The notes: generated by a model not told the origin, from the sequence alone. DNA of 64,000 bases from Thalassobaculum_A sp040219615 (GCF_040219615.1 NZ_JAVJSE010000033.1:1-64000), one strand, 5' to 3'. Numbered from the stretch's first letter, positions 25,737-34,179 are shown. Translations and numbers: made by a program.

Positions 25737-26552
25737 ATGTGGCGGGCAGCCCGCGATACGAACGCTCTAATCGAGATGCTCGTTCTGCTCCAGTTCACGA
25801 GCGGGATCGAGGGCAGAATCAGCGCATTGATGGCAGCGAGGGACAGCTTCGAGGAGTTCCTTCCGAAGGTGTGGACGCCAGAGTTTGCTGGCGTTGTGCG
25901 CTTCGCAATGAACGGTGGAAAATTCGACGTTCAACGAACCGAGCCGGATCCAGCTAGAGCGATCCCGGAAATGCGAATGTCGAGGGTTATGCCTGATGGC
26001 GAGGACGAGTGGCTCGTCTGGGCGCGAGGGCCTTTCATCTCGACACATTGCCACTACTACACCCGATGGTCGTCGGTCTGGCCAAAAATGCGGGACCTCC
26101 TGCTGAGGTCATCTGAGACCGTGATGGATGGCAGCTGTGAAGTTAGCAGTGTGATGGTTCAGTATACGGATCTCTTCACATGGAAGGGAGAAGGTGCCCC
26201 GGAGCATGCAGCGTTGCTCCAGAAAATCGGCATGCCAGAGCTCCAGCGAAATCGCGGCTTGTCCGAGAACTGGCACAATCACCAAGGCTGGTTCTGCGAT
26301 GACAGCAACGAGCTAGTTGAACGACGATTGGAACGTGTGCATATAGATAGTATCACACTCGAAGGTTCGCCGGCCGTCAAGATCGACAATATGCTGCGCT
26401 TCGACCTTGCCACTCCTGCTCCAAACCATGCGACGGTTTGGGAGGTGCTAGACGAGGTGGTACCGAGGTGTCGTGAGATGAACAAGGCCGTGATGCGCTC
26501 ACTGTTGGCACCGGCCATGGTGGATCAGATCGGTTTGGATTCGGAGGGGTAG
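25737..26552 (+). CDS. Cassette gene 1: TIGR04255-like protein
   Basis: The protein of about 271 residues has the general layout of TIGR04255-family proteins: an N-terminal region, a mid segment MDGSCEVSSVMVQYTDLFTW, and a C-terminal FDLATPAPNHATVWEVLDEV followed by a helix. That family has no known biochemical function. I read the similarity by eye. The start is uncertain: ATG 25737 has only a weak SD, TTG 25731 is also in frame, and internal ATG codons exist. Base composition is visibly less GC-rich than the flanking head genes. It is followed after six bases by the next gene, in one operon. Confidence 0.6.
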   Translation: MWRAARDTNALIEMLVLLQFTSGIEGRISALMAARDSFEEFLPKVWTPEFAGVVRFAMNGGKFDVQRTEPDPARAIPEMRMSRVMPDGEDEWLVWARGPFISTHCHYYTRWSSVWPKMRDLLLRSSETVMDGSCEVSSVMVQYTDLFTWKGEGAPEHAALLQKIGMPELQRNRGLSENWHNHQGWFCDDSNELVERRLERVHIDSITLEGSPAVKIDNMLRFDLATPAPNHATVWEVLDEVVPRCREMNKAVMRSLLAPAMVDQIGLDSEG

Positions 26553-26558
26553 GCTGCG

Positions 26559-27206
26559 ATGCAGTTGAGGAATTCCAACAGCGCTTATGATCCGGTGGTA
26601 GCGTCGCTCGCGCACAGCCGGTTCTTCGACGGAACATCGAGCCTGACCTATAATGCTCGGCTGATCGATGTCCCAGAGCGGCCGTCCCTTGAAAGCCCCC
26701 TTCAGCCCTCGGACCCAGGCGACGATACGCTCGGGGGAGGGAATTTCAGCGCACTCTTTGGCCTGTCGATCGAAGACACGACAAGCGCGGATTTCGTCGC
26801 TGCGCGTGGCTGGCAGAGCGTACTGAACCGACGACCCTTGTCTCGGCGTGATCGGGGGTTGATGGATATCGAGCTGCAACTCAGCGACTACATTCACCTC
26901 GATCCGGACTGGGACGGGTACGGGGGTGTTGCGCCTAGTCGCGCCGCAGTCGCCGACGCTGTGCGATTCCTGCGCTTGCTGGATCACGAGGTTCCGTTGC
27001 CATTTCCGCAGGTGAGTGGTGATGGCTCCGTGGGCATCTACTGGGAAGGGGACGACTTCCTGATCGATGTCGGATTTCGAGGACTCGGACAGATCAGCTA
27101 CTTCGCGAGGCATGGCAATCGTCGGTGGAAGGGCGACGACCCCTTCCGAGGGAACGATATTCCCAAGCAGCTTTTCGAGGCGATCTCGGCGATCCTGCGA
27201 CGCTGA
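26559..27206 (+). CDS. Cassette gene 2: WDGxG-motif protein of unknown function
   Basis: The 215-residue protein starts at ATG 26559, six bases after the previous stop, with GGAGGGG upstream. The recognisable feature is DWDGYGG at residues 117-123, followed by APSRAAVADAVRFLRLL and then DGSVGIYWEGDDFLIDV. This recalls a broad set of bacterial hypothetical proteins with a (D/N)WDGxG motif, a helix and a beta sheet. Their function is unknown to me. The first 95 residues are unlike anything I recognise. It is probably the core partner of cassette gene 1. Confidence 0.68.
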   Translation: MQLRNSNSAYDPVVASLAHSRFFDGTSSLTYNARLIDVPERPSLESPLQPSDPGDDTLGGGNFSALFGLSIEDTTSADFVAARGWQSVLNRRPLSRRDRGLMDIELQLSDYIHLDPDWDGYGGVAPSRAAVADAVRFLRLLDHEVPLPFPQVSGDGSVGIYWEGDDFLIDVGFRGLGQISYFARHGNRRWKGDDPFRGNDIPKQLFEAISAILRR

Positions 27207-27209
27207 TTA

Positions 27210-27707
27210 TTGGCAGCGGGCATGGCTGTGGGTGCCGACGGCGAGAGTGGGGGACTGGACCCGACAGATTTGGTGGCCCGTAAGGTGGTCAGCCCCCTAC
27301 ACTGGAATCCTGTAGTCCAGCGGCTCAAGCCGGAAGCGTTTCCCTCTAGGGACTTCACCGATTTGCGGCGCGGCGGCTTCTCGGTGGACTTGGTGACCGG
27401 AAGGAGCGACTCGCAGATCTGTGACGCGGTCAAGAAGTATGCTGCCGAAAAGACCGCAGCGAAGGGCAGTCTGCACACACCGGAGTTCGCACTACGCGCT
27501 TCGGTGGAAGCGATCGAGGCCTTTCCGGATAGGACAGCCGTCGACGGCCGCGCATTCACCGTCCGCAGACGGCCGATCGAGGGCAATCCCGACCACTGCG
27601 CGATTCTGATTGTACCGGAAGGGCTGTCCGAGAGCGACATCAAGGAACTCCGGGACGACCTGCGACAGCTATTCGAACAGGACATGATTCTCTGCCCAGC
27701 CGCCTGA
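27210..27707 (+). CDS. Cassette gene 3: hypothetical protein
   Basis: The 165-residue protein starts at TTG 27210 or ATG 27222, almost touching gene 2. It has an N-terminal region with DPTDLVARKVVSPLHWNPVV and a C-terminal alpha/beta part (NPDHCAILIVPEGLSESDIK). No family is recognised. The tight spacing of all three genes and their shared base composition support one co-acquired operon. Confidence 0.65.
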   Translation: MAAGMAVGADGESGGLDPTDLVARKVVSPLHWNPVVQRLKPEAFPSRDFTDLRRGGFSVDLVTGRSDSQICDAVKKYAAEKTAAKGSLHTPEFALRASVEAIEAFPDRTAVDGRAFTVRRRPIEGNPDHCAILIVPEGLSESDIKELRDDLRQLFEQDMILCPAA

Positions 27708-27780
27708 CCGTCCTATTGGCCCGGGGCAGTTGCCTGCTGTCGTCTGAGCAACGGCCGGGCGATCCGACAGCGGTCAACAG

Positions 27781-28072
27781 AGGTGACCGATAACGGCAAG
27801 GGCGACTTGGCCTCTGCGTACTGGACGAGGCTGGTGCTACGCGGCGCCGCGACGGTAGGGATGGCACCTGGATGACCGTCGCCGAGCTGGTCGAGGAGCT
27901 GCGCGCCGACCCGGTCTACGGCCGGGCCTTCGAGGGCTCCGGCAAGGGCGGCAGCGGCGCCCCGACCGCCGGCCGCGGCGAGGGCGGGCCGCTCACCGTC
28001 TCGGCCGACGACCCGCGCGCCATCGCCCGCCACGTCGCCGACATCGCGGCCGGGCGGGTGCGGGTGGCGTAA
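27781..28072 (+). pseudogene. Truncated, frameshifted second copy of the scaffold gene
   Basis: From about 27781 the sequence aligns with the scaffold gene (24972 onward): diverged and with a lost base up to 27874, then almost identical (197 bases) to the stop at 28072. The diverged part is out of frame and ends at a TGA near 27875. A 66-codon frame starting at ATG 27872 (MTVAELVEELRADPVYG) could still be translated as a free scaffold C-terminus. Confidence 0.85.
27875..28071 (+). repeat. 197-bp direct repeat, copy 2
   Basis: This is the partner of 25066-25262, with one mismatch. To its left the homology continues in diverged form; to its right lies the intact form of the small gene that is decayed after copy 1. 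Confidence 0.95.
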
Positions 28073-28094
28073 GCGGCGAAAGGGAGGCGAGACC

Positions 28095-28343
28095 ATGGCG
28101 GGAGAGCCCGCTGCGAAGGTCCCCTATGCGCACGGACAGGCCAAAGGGGAAGAAGCGCACTGCAGGATCGTTCGCCCGGGTGTCGCCGAGTGCGACGCCG
28201 TGAACGGCCGGATCGTCGTGTATCACTATCCGCCGAGCCAAAGCGAGCGCACCTACCGCCGCGACACGCGGCCGGGATACCGCTTGAAAGTGGAATTCAG
28301 CGCTGAAGGCGTGCTGTGGTGGGAGGAGCCGTTCGGCTACTGA
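28095..28343 (+). CDS. Small hypothetical phage head-region protein
   Basis: The 82-residue protein has a strong SD (GGGAGG) before ATG 28095. It contains HCRIVRPGVAECDAVNGRIV and VYHYPPSQSERTY, and has no recognised family. A decayed paralogue lies at 25293-25480. In the ancestral order it directly followed the scaffold gene. Confidence 0.75.
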   Translation: MAGEPAAKVPYAHGQAKGEEAHCRIVRPGVAECDAVNGRIVVYHYPPSQSERTYRRDTRPGYRLKVEFSAEGVLWWEEPFGY

Positions 28344-28395
28344 AGCCGGAAAAGCGGTCTGGACCTTCGCTAGCGTTGGTGAAGGAGGATCTCTG

Positions 28396-28881
28396 ATGCC
28401 TCGCAGCCGCTTCACAATGCTCGGCTTCTCGGCCGCGAGCTTGATCGCGGTCGTCGCGACCGATGCGTGTGGCAATGACGATCGCGCCCACGTCTCTGAT
28501 GAGTTCCGCGCCTGCATGGCCCGGAATGCGGATCCCTCGACCTGGCGTCCGGTCGAGCCGGAGCCCGTCCCGCCCGGACTCGAGCTGCGGATCGAGGGAG
28601 CGCCGCTTGTCGTGGTGCTGCCGGCGGCCGACGGAGGCAAGTGGCTGGCGTTCGCCGAGCTGCGATTCTGGCTGCCGGCCGGCGTGAATGTCGGGGACCG
28701 TATCGGCGGTGCCATCGGAATTGCCGAGCGGGCGCTGGCTGCGACCTCCTTCGCCGAGCTGTGCGCGGAGTCGTCGAGCGAGCGCTGGCTGGAGCGCGCG
28801 CGGCCCACGATCGCGGCGCATCTGGCGCCGACGCCGGTGGTCGTCCGGACGCGGGGGATCCACCTGCGTCGACTGGAGTAG
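28396..28881 (+). CDS. Hypothetical protein with hydrophobic leader
   Basis: The 161-residue protein begins at ATG 28396 with an excellent SD (GAAGGAGG). An N-terminal stretch (MPRSRFTMLGFSAASLIAVVA) reads as a signal peptide or membrane anchor, followed by DACGNDD; this is not a standard lipobox. The rest contains LELRIEGAPLVVVLPAADG and a four-helix-like C-terminus with ELCAESSSERWLERA. Function is unknown. It sits between scaffold and coat, a common site for accessory genes. Confidence 0.68.
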   Translation: MPRSRFTMLGFSAASLIAVVATDACGNDDRAHVSDEFRACMARNADPSTWRPVEPEPVPPGLELRIEGAPLVVVLPAADGGKWLAFAELRFWLPAGVNVGDRIGGAIGIAERALAATSFAELCAESSSERWLERARPTIAAHLAPTPVVVRTRGIHLRRLE

Positions 28882-28924
28882 TGGCCGTGATCGATGGTTC
28901 CGCAGCATCGAGGCGCAGGCCCGT

Positions 28925-29020
28925 ATGCTGGGCCGGATCCGCGCCCGGGTCTCCGGGCTCCTGAAGCCGACCCGGGTGTTCGTGCCGATTCATGCCCGCC
29001 GGGTGGAGCCGGTGCCGTGA
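28925..29020 (+). CDS. Possible very small protein
   Basis: A 31-codon frame (MLGRIRARVSGLLKPTRVFV onward) is open upstream without an obvious start and ends at TGA 29020. It is basic with no recognised motif. It is listed because it occupies most of the 185-base gap; it may be chance. Confidence 0.2.
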   Translation: MLGRIRARVSGLLKPTRVFVPIHARRVEPVP

Positions 29021-29066
29021 AATCGCCCCACCGCCGTCCATAATGGGGACGACAGGGAGGTGCCCC

Positions 29067-29471
29067 ATGCAACGACGCTGGTTCATCGTGCTCCTCGGTT
29101 CGGTTGCCCTCGGTTTGGGCGCCCCCGGGTTGCGCGCCCCCGGTCTGGGCGTCGGCCCGGCGCGGGCCGATACCTTCATGGCGCTCGCCACCGGCAGCCT
29201 GCGCGGCGACCCGGCGCGGCTCGGCTGGTCCAGCCTGCGCGCCGGCTTCCGGGTGGAGTTCCCGGTGCCGGCCTCTGGCCGCAGGTTCATGGAACGGCAG
29301 CGCGACGTGGTCGAGGCGGTCGAGCGCGCGCTGGGCCGGGCCCGCTACGACCCGGACGGCGGTTCGGGTGAGCGCGAGCGGCTGCAGCGGCTGATCGCCG
29401 ACACCGTCCGCCGCGTCGCGCCGGACGGCACGGTCCGCCGGGTCTACGACATCTGGATCGAGGCGCGGTGA
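29067..29471 (+). CDS. Small exported hypothetical protein
   Basis: The 134-residue protein starts at ATG 29067 after GGGAGG. The signal peptide is long, with a Gly/Ala/Pro-rich, slightly repetitive h-region (GLGAPGLRAPGLGVG) and a likely cleavage after ARA. The mature part is helical and charged (RRFMERQRDVVEAVERALGR) and ends IDIW-like (RRVYDIWIEAR). Export of two consecutive accessory proteins in a head operon is notable; function is unknown. Confidence 0.65.
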   Translation: MQRRWFIVLLGSVALGLGAPGLRAPGLGVGPARADTFMALATGSLRGDPARLGWSSLRAGFRVEFPVPASGRRFMERQRDVVEAVERALGRARYDPDGGSGERERLQRLIADTVRRVAPDGTVRRVYDIWIEAR

Positions 29472-29481
29472 CGGCGGCGCC

Positions 29482-29742
29482 GTGGCGATGCCCGGCCTCC
29501 GGGTCCAGGGGCACTGCGACGGCCCGCACGGCAGCGTCGCGGCGCTCGGCGACCGGGTGAACTGCTACCGCGACGGTGACGCCGTGGTCGGCGAGGCACT
29601 CAACGGCAGCGTCCGCGCGATCTGGCGCGACGACGACGCGGTGGTGATCGCCGAGCGGGAGGGCCACTGGTCGGTCTGCCGGGTCGACGCGGACGGCGCG
29701 ACGTGCCGGCATGAGTTCCGCGGCGGCGGTCGCCGGCGCTGA
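29482..29742 (+). CDS. Small cysteine-containing hypothetical protein
   Basis: An 86-codon frame begins with GTG 29482 or ATG 29488, ten bases after the previous stop. It is beta-rich with four cysteines (GHCDGP, VNCYRD, SVCRVD, ATCRHE) and an Arg-rich end. No family is recognised. Coding potential is plausible but not strong. Confidence 0.45.
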   Translation: MAMPGLRVQGHCDGPHGSVAALGDRVNCYRDGDAVVGEALNGSVRAIWRDDDAVVIAEREGHWSVCRVDADGATCRHEFRGGGRRR

Positions 29743-29882
29743 ACGCCCGGACTGAAGCGCAGACCGCATAACGCATTGCTCCGAGGTCCGGCGGGACGCC
29801 CGGCCTCTTCACGCGCCCGGGGCGGGATGCCGCGCGCGCCTCCACCCGACCCCGAAAACCCGATCCCTGAAAGGAGTTCGCC

Positions 29883-31037
29883 ATGGCGAACAGCCTCACG
29901 GCCGTGATGCCGAAGATCCTGGCGCGCGGCCTGCTGGCGCTGCGCGAGCAGGCGGTGATGCCGCGCCTCGTCAACGCCGACTATTCCAACGACGCGGCCC
30001 GCAAGGGCGACACCATCGACGTGCCGCTGCCGAGCGCCGTGGCCGCCACCGACGTCAGCCCGTCGAACACCGCCCCGGTGCCGGCTGACACCGCGCCGAC
30101 GGTCGTGCAGATTCCGCTGAACCACTGGAAGAAGGCGGGTTTCCACCTGACCGACCGGGAGGTGCTGGAGATCGACGCCGAGGAGAGCTTCGTGCCGATG
30201 CAGATGTCGGAGGCGGTGCGGGCCCTGGCCAACACCGTCAACGCCTCGGTGCACGCCGAGTATGCCGGGGTCTACGGCTTCGTGGGCAGCGCCGGCGTGA
30301 CGCCGTTCGGCGGCGGGGTCGGCGATGCGACGGCGGCCCGCAAGCTGCTGAACAAGCAGCTGGCCCCGCGCGCCGACCGGCGCGGCGTGCTGGACTTCGA
30401 CGCCGAGGCAAACGCGCTCGCCCTGCCGCAGTTCTCCGACGCCGAGAAGATCGGCTCGGCCGGCGTGAAGATCGAGGGCGAGATCGGCCGCAAGTTCGGC
30501 ATCGACTGGGTGGCCGACGACGGCGTGCCCACCCACGTGGCCGGCACCGCGGCCGACACCGGCAGCTACACCGTCAGCACGGCGGCGGCCGCGTCGGCCG
30601 GCGCGGCTGCGGTGCAGATCAGGACCGACACCGGCACCCCGACCCTGGTGGCCGGGGACGTGATCTCCTTCGCCGGCCACGACCAGACCTATGTGGTGAC
30701 CGCCGGCGCGGGCCTGACGGTCGGCGGCGTGGCGGTGGCGATCGCCCCGGCGCTGCGGGCCGACGTCGCCGACGCGGCGGCGGTCAACGTGCGGGCCAGC
30801 CACGTGGTGAACCTGGCGTTCCACCGCGACGCCTTCGCGCTGGCCATGCGGCCGCTGTCGGCCGGGATGGCCGACCTGGCGCTCGGCAACCGCATCCTGG
30901 CGATGACCGACGCCCAGACCGGGCTGTCGCTGCGGCTGGAGGTCAGCCGCCAGTACAAGCAGACGGTCTGGGAGTTCGACGTCCTGTGGGGCGTCAAGCT
31001 GGTGCGGCCCGAGCTGGCCGTGCGCATCGCCGGCTGA
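29883..31037 (+). CDS. Major capsid protein (P22 coat-like)
   Basis: The 384-residue protein has an AAAGGAG ribosome-binding site before ATG 29883. It matches the P22-type coat family by its start (MANSLTAVMPKILARGLLAL), the early ADYSNDAARKGDTIDVPLPS segment, the WKKAGFHLTDREVLEI stretch and the C-terminal QYKQTVWEFDVLWGVKLVRP. An inserted domain-like region (about residues 235-310) is Ala/Gly/Val-rich. It forms the HK97-fold shell. Confidence 0.88.
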   Translation: MANSLTAVMPKILARGLLALREQAVMPRLVNADYSNDAARKGDTIDVPLPSAVAATDVSPSNTAPVPADTAPTVVQIPLNHWKKAGFHLTDREVLEIDAEESFVPMQMSEAVRALANTVNASVHAEYAGVYGFVGSAGVTPFGGGVGDATAARKLLNKQLAPRADRRGVLDFDAEANALALPQFSDAEKIGSAGVKIEGEIGRKFGIDWVADDGVPTHVAGTAADTGSYTVSTAAAASAGAAAVQIRTDTGTPTLVAGDVISFAGHDQTYVVTAGAGLTVGGVAVAIAPALRADVADAAAVNVRASHVVNLAFHRDAFALAMRPLSAGMADLALGNRILAMTDAQTGLSLRLEVSRQYKQTVWEFDVLWGVKLVRPELAVRIAG

Positions 31038-31068
31038 GGCCGACCCGACCACCGCCACCCTACTCGCC

Positions 31069-31200
31069 GTCATCCCGGACGGTTCGCGTCAGCGGGCCGA
31101 TCCAGGACCCATCCGCCGCTTCGGTGCCGGTCGCTGCCGGCGCTCGTCGCCGGGTGGGTCCCGGATGTGTCTCGCCTGCGGCGATCCGGTCCGGGATGAC
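31069..31200. repeat. Dispersed palindromic repeat, locus B
   Basis: Half-elements at 31069-31113 and 31154-31200 read GTCATCCCGGAC...GGACCCAT and GTGGGTCCCGG...GGGATGAC. The order of the halves is reversed relative to locus A. It lies between the coat gene and the next phage gene. Confidence 0.82.
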
Positions 31201-31241
31201 GTCGGAGGAGAGAACACCGTTCTCGCACACGAGGACCCGCC

Positions 31242-31544
31242 ATGCCGGACGACCCGAGACGCCCCGCGGCAGACACCCTGCCGACCGTGGTGCTGGAACA
31301 CGCCCGCACCGGCCAGCCGGTGGTCGTCGACCTGCGCGACTACCTGGCCGGCCGCGACGGGCGCTACGCCGACTGGCGGCTGCTCGGCCAGGGCGGGTTC
31401 ATCGACCCGCCGAAGCTGCGGAGCGAGGGCGGGCCACCGGACCCGGAACCCGCCGGCTCCGAAGAGCCCGAGCCGCCGGCGCCCGATGCCGCGGCCACCC
31501 CGCCGCGCCGCCGCCGCCGCAAGCACCGCAGGAGCCGACCATGA
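31242..31544 (+). CDS. Hypothetical protein between coat and neck genes
   Basis: The 100-residue protein has TLPTVVLEHARTGQPVVVDL, then YLAGRDGRYADWRLLGQGGF, a Pro/Glu-rich linker and a strongly basic tail. Its stop overlaps the next start (ATGA, 31541-31544). The position is where many siphophages carry a small head-decoration or capsid-associated protein; the role is not established. Confidence 0.7.
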   Translation: MPDDPRRPAADTLPTVVLEHARTGQPVVVDLRDYLAGRDGRYADWRLLGQGGFIDPPKLRSEGGPPDPEPAGSEEPEPPAPDAAATPPRRRRRKHRRSRP

Positions 31545-32008
31545 CCGTCACCGCCGGGATCGACGCCTATGCCGACCGGGCCGAGGCCGACGCCTATTTC
31601 GCCGCCCGCGCCGTAACAGCCTGGGCCGGGGCGGGCGAGGCGGCCCGCGACGCCGCCCTGCTGCATGCCACCGCCTGGCTGGAGGGCAACTTCCGCTGGG
31701 TCGGCCGGCTGGTCGATCCGGGGCAACCGCTGGCCTGGCCGCGGACCGGCGCCCGCGACGCCGAGGGAAGGCCGCTCGACGGCATCCCCGACCGGGTCAA
31801 GGCGGCCTGCGCCGAGCTGGCGCTGGTCGCGCTGGCCGGGGACCTGGCGCCGCCGGTGGAGCGCGGCGGCCGGGTGTTGTCCGAACGGGTCGGCCCGGTC
31901 GAGATCAGCTATGCCGCCGACGCCCCGCCCGGTCGGGCGTTCCCGGCGGTCGAGGCGCTCTTGCGGGGATTGACGCGCGGCGGCGCCGTCGCGGTGAGGC
32001 GGGCATGA
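31541..32008 (+). CDS. Neck/adaptor protein (DnaT-like family)
   Basis: The 155-residue protein begins MTVTAGIDAYADRAEADAYF, the hallmark of the phage family annotated as DnaT-like ssDNA-binding. In phages it occupies the head-tail adaptor position. A further match is GVPD-type RPLDGIPDRVKAACAELALVAL (read in parts). The DNA-replication name is probably misleading here. It is coupled by ATGA overlaps to both neighbours. Confidence 0.8.
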   Translation: MTVTAGIDAYADRAEADAYFAARAVTAWAGAGEAARDAALLHATAWLEGNFRWVGRLVDPGQPLAWPRTGARDAEGRPLDGIPDRVKAACAELALVALAGDLAPPVERGGRVLSERVGPVEISYAADAPPGRAFPAVEALLRGLTRGGAVAVRRA

Positions 32009-32364
32009 GCCGGCTCGACGAATCCCTGGTGCCGCTGGCCGCCCGGCTGGTGGCCCGCGCCGGCACCGCGATGACTTGGCGGCGGACCGGCCCGGCGGCC
32101 TACGACCCGGCCGGCGGTGCGGTGTCCTCGGCCGAGGTCGATAGCGCCGTGACCGGGGTGATCGAGGAGGTCGAGACCGGCCATGCCGACGGCCTGGTCC
32201 GGCGCGGCGACCGGATCGTGACCCTGGCGGCCGGGCCGCTGGCGGGCGAACCCGAGCCCGGCGACGCCCTGGTGATCGCCGGCGCCGAGCACCGAGTGCT
32301 GTCGCTGACCACCACCTGGGCCGGCGACCGGCCCGCCCTGTTCCGCCTGCATGTGAGGCGGTGA
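32005..32364 (+). CDS. Head-closure / head-tail joining protein
   Basis: The 119-residue beta-rich protein has the length, order and content of head-closure (gpFII/SPP1 gp16-type) proteins: TAMTWRRTGPAAYDPAGGAV, GVIEEVETGHADGLVRRGDR and AGAEHRVLSLTTTWAGDRPA. It overlaps the previous gene by four bases. Confidence 0.68.
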   Translation: MSRLDESLVPLAARLVARAGTAMTWRRTGPAAYDPAGGAVSSAEVDSAVTGVIEEVETGHADGLVRRGDRIVTLAAGPLAGEPEPGDALVIAGAEHRVLSLTTTWAGDRPALFRLHVRR

Positions 32365-32391
32365 GCGGCGCCGTCGCACTTCTTCGCTGAT

Positions 32392-32497
32392 GTCATCCCG
32401 GACAACCCTGGATCAGGTCCGGGGGCGAGCCGGGACCCACCCACCGCTCCGTGGCTCCCGGATCTGTTCCGCCTGTGGCGGACCGGTCCGGGATGAC
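32392..32497. repeat. Dispersed palindromic repeat, locus C
   Basis: The repeat reads GTCATCCCGGAC...CGGGACCCA followed by GTGGCTCCCGG...CCGGGATGAC, with the halves closer together than at locus B. It fills the gap between the head-closure and tail-tube genes. Confidence 0.82.
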
Positions 32498-32527
32498 GAC
32501 GGAGAATGAGACAGGAGCACCCCGACG

Positions 32528-33697
32528 ATGGCCGATTCCAGCCGCGCCCAGCTGTACTACCTCGCCGAATCGACCTGGGGTGAGACCCCGGTGGCGGCGC
32601 TGACCGAGATGCGCTTCACCGGCGAGAGCCTGGGCTTCCAGATCCAGAACACCACCAGCCGCGAGGTGCGGGCCGACCGCCAGGTCGCCGACCTGATCCA
32701 GACCGGGGCCGAGGCCGCCGGCAGCGTCGAGCTCGAGCTCAGCTACGGCGCCCACGACCCGCTGCTGGCGGCAGCGCTGTTCTCGGCCTGGGGCACGCCG
32801 GTGGCGGTCTCGGTCGCCGACGATATCGCCGCCTCGAATGCCGGTTCGTCCTTCACCAGCACGGCCACCGACTTCGCGGCGGCCGGCATCGCGGTCGGCC
32901 AGTGGTTGCGGGTCGGCGGGTTCGCGGCCTCCGGCGGCGCCAACGACGGCTACTACCGGGTCACCTCGGTGGCGGCGGGCGCGCTCGGGGTCTCGCCGGC
33001 GCCGGCCCTCGACGAGGCGGCCGCCGGCCTGACCGTCGAGATCGCCGGGACGTTGCTGCGCAATGGCGTGACCGAGACCTCGTTCACCCTGGAGAAGCGG
33101 TTCCCGGACGTCGGCCAGATGATCGCCTTCGCCGGCATGGTGCCCGGTTCGTTCGGCCTCGACATCCGCACCGGCGCGGTGATCACCGGCTCGGTCGGCT
33201 TCACCGGCAGGGCCGCGACAATCGGCGCCGCCTCGGTCGGCACCGGGGCCCCGGTCGCGGCCTCGACGAACCCCGTGATGAACGCCGTCGGCCATGTCGG
33301 CGACGTGCGCGAGGACGGCGTGCTGATGCCCGACGCGGCGCTGCGCGAGCTGTCGGTCCGGCTCGACAACGGCCTGCGCGGAGTCCAGGCGGTCGGATCG
33401 CTCGGCAATGTCGACGTCGGCGCCGGGCGCTGCACGGTAACCGGCCGGGTCTCGGTCTACTTCGCCGACGGCGCGCTGTACGCCAAATACCTGGCGGGCA
33501 CCCCGACCAGCCTGTCGTTCCGGGTCACCGACGCCGACGGCAACGGCTACGTGGTCACCCTGCCGCGCGTGAAGCTGGTCCGCGGCAGCATCGTCGCCGG
33601 CGGCAACGACCAGGACGTCCTGGCCGACTTCGACCTGCAGGCGCTGCGCGACCCGGTGACCGGCTGCACCCTGCAGATCGACCGCTTCGCCGCCTGA
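32528..33697 (+). CDS. Major tail tube protein (Phage_tube_2-like)
   Basis: The 389-residue protein starts MADSSRAQLYYLAESTWGET, with FTGESLGFQIQNTTSREVRA close behind. These segments are typical of the long tail-tube family (Phage_tube_2). Gly/Thr/Ser-rich beta repeats follow. It would polymerise into the tail tube around the tape measure. Confidence 0.85.
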   Translation: MADSSRAQLYYLAESTWGETPVAALTEMRFTGESLGFQIQNTTSREVRADRQVADLIQTGAEAAGSVELELSYGAHDPLLAAALFSAWGTPVAVSVADDIAASNAGSSFTSTATDFAAAGIAVGQWLRVGGFAASGGANDGYYRVTSVAAGALGVSPAPALDEAAAGLTVEIAGTLLRNGVTETSFTLEKRFPDVGQMIAFAGMVPGSFGLDIRTGAVITGSVGFTGRAATIGAASVGTGAPVAASTNPVMNAVGHVGDVREDGVLMPDAALRELSVRLDNGLRGVQAVGSLGNVDVGAGRCTVTGRVSVYFADGALYAKYLAGTPTSLSFRVTDADGNGYVVTLPRVKLVRGSIVAGGNDQDVLADFDLQALRDPVTGCTLQIDRFAA

Positions 33698-33723
33698 TCC
33701 CGCCCCAGCCAGGAAGAACTCCC

Positions 33724-34179
33724 ATGGACCTGAACCGCTTCAAGGCCGACACCGCGCTCGAGGACGAGGGCGTGTGGACCACCGTCGACGCCGGCTCCGG
33801 CTGCCGGCTGAAGATCGCCCGCATCGGCAACCGCCGCTATCGCGAGACCATGGCCCGGCGGCTGAAGCCGTACCGCCGGGCGCTGCGGGCGGGAACCCTC
33901 GACGACCAGGTGACCGAGAGGATCACCGCCGAGGTGCTGGCCGAGACCGTGCTGCTCGACTGGCAGGGGCTGGAGCGCGACGGCGCGGCGCTGGCCTACA
34001 GCCGCGAGGCGGCGGCGGCGATCCTGGTCGACCCGGCCTACAAGGACTTCCGCGACCTGGTGGTCGAGCTGGCCGGCGATCAGGAAGCCTATCGCGAGCG
34101 CGATCTCGAGGACGCGGAAAAAAACTCGTCGACGTCGTCCGCTGGCAGCACGACTGGGGCGGACGCGTCGACTTCCTGA
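33724..34179 (+). CDS. Tail assembly chaperone, short (unshifted) product
   Basis: The 151-residue frame-0 product starts MDLNRFKADTALEDEGVWTT. Its first 133 residues are the conserved chaperone part (KIARIGNRRYRETMARRLKP, DPAYKDFRDLVVELAGDQEA). After the slippery site it ends in a Ser/Thr/Ala-rich tail of 18 residues. This corresponds to gpG of lambda-like phages, needed to assemble the tail on the tape measure. Confidence 0.82.
   Translation: MDLNRFKADTALEDEGVWTTVDAGSGCRLKIARIGNRRYRETMARRLKPYRRALRAGTLDDQVTERITAEVLAETVLLDWQGLERDGAALAYSREAAAAILVDPAYKDFRDLVVELAGDQEAYRERDLEDAEKNSSTSSAGSTTGADASTS

Noticed and set aside
27872..28072. The 66-codon frame as an independent gene
   Set aside because: It is exactly the repeated scaffold 3' end behind a frameshifted, diverged scaffold fragment, so it is better described as part of a pseudogene.
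29783..29817. Possible terminator hairpin upstream of the coat gene
   Set aside because: The GAGG...CCTC stem is interrupted and lacks a T tract, so it is not better than chance in this GC-rich gap.
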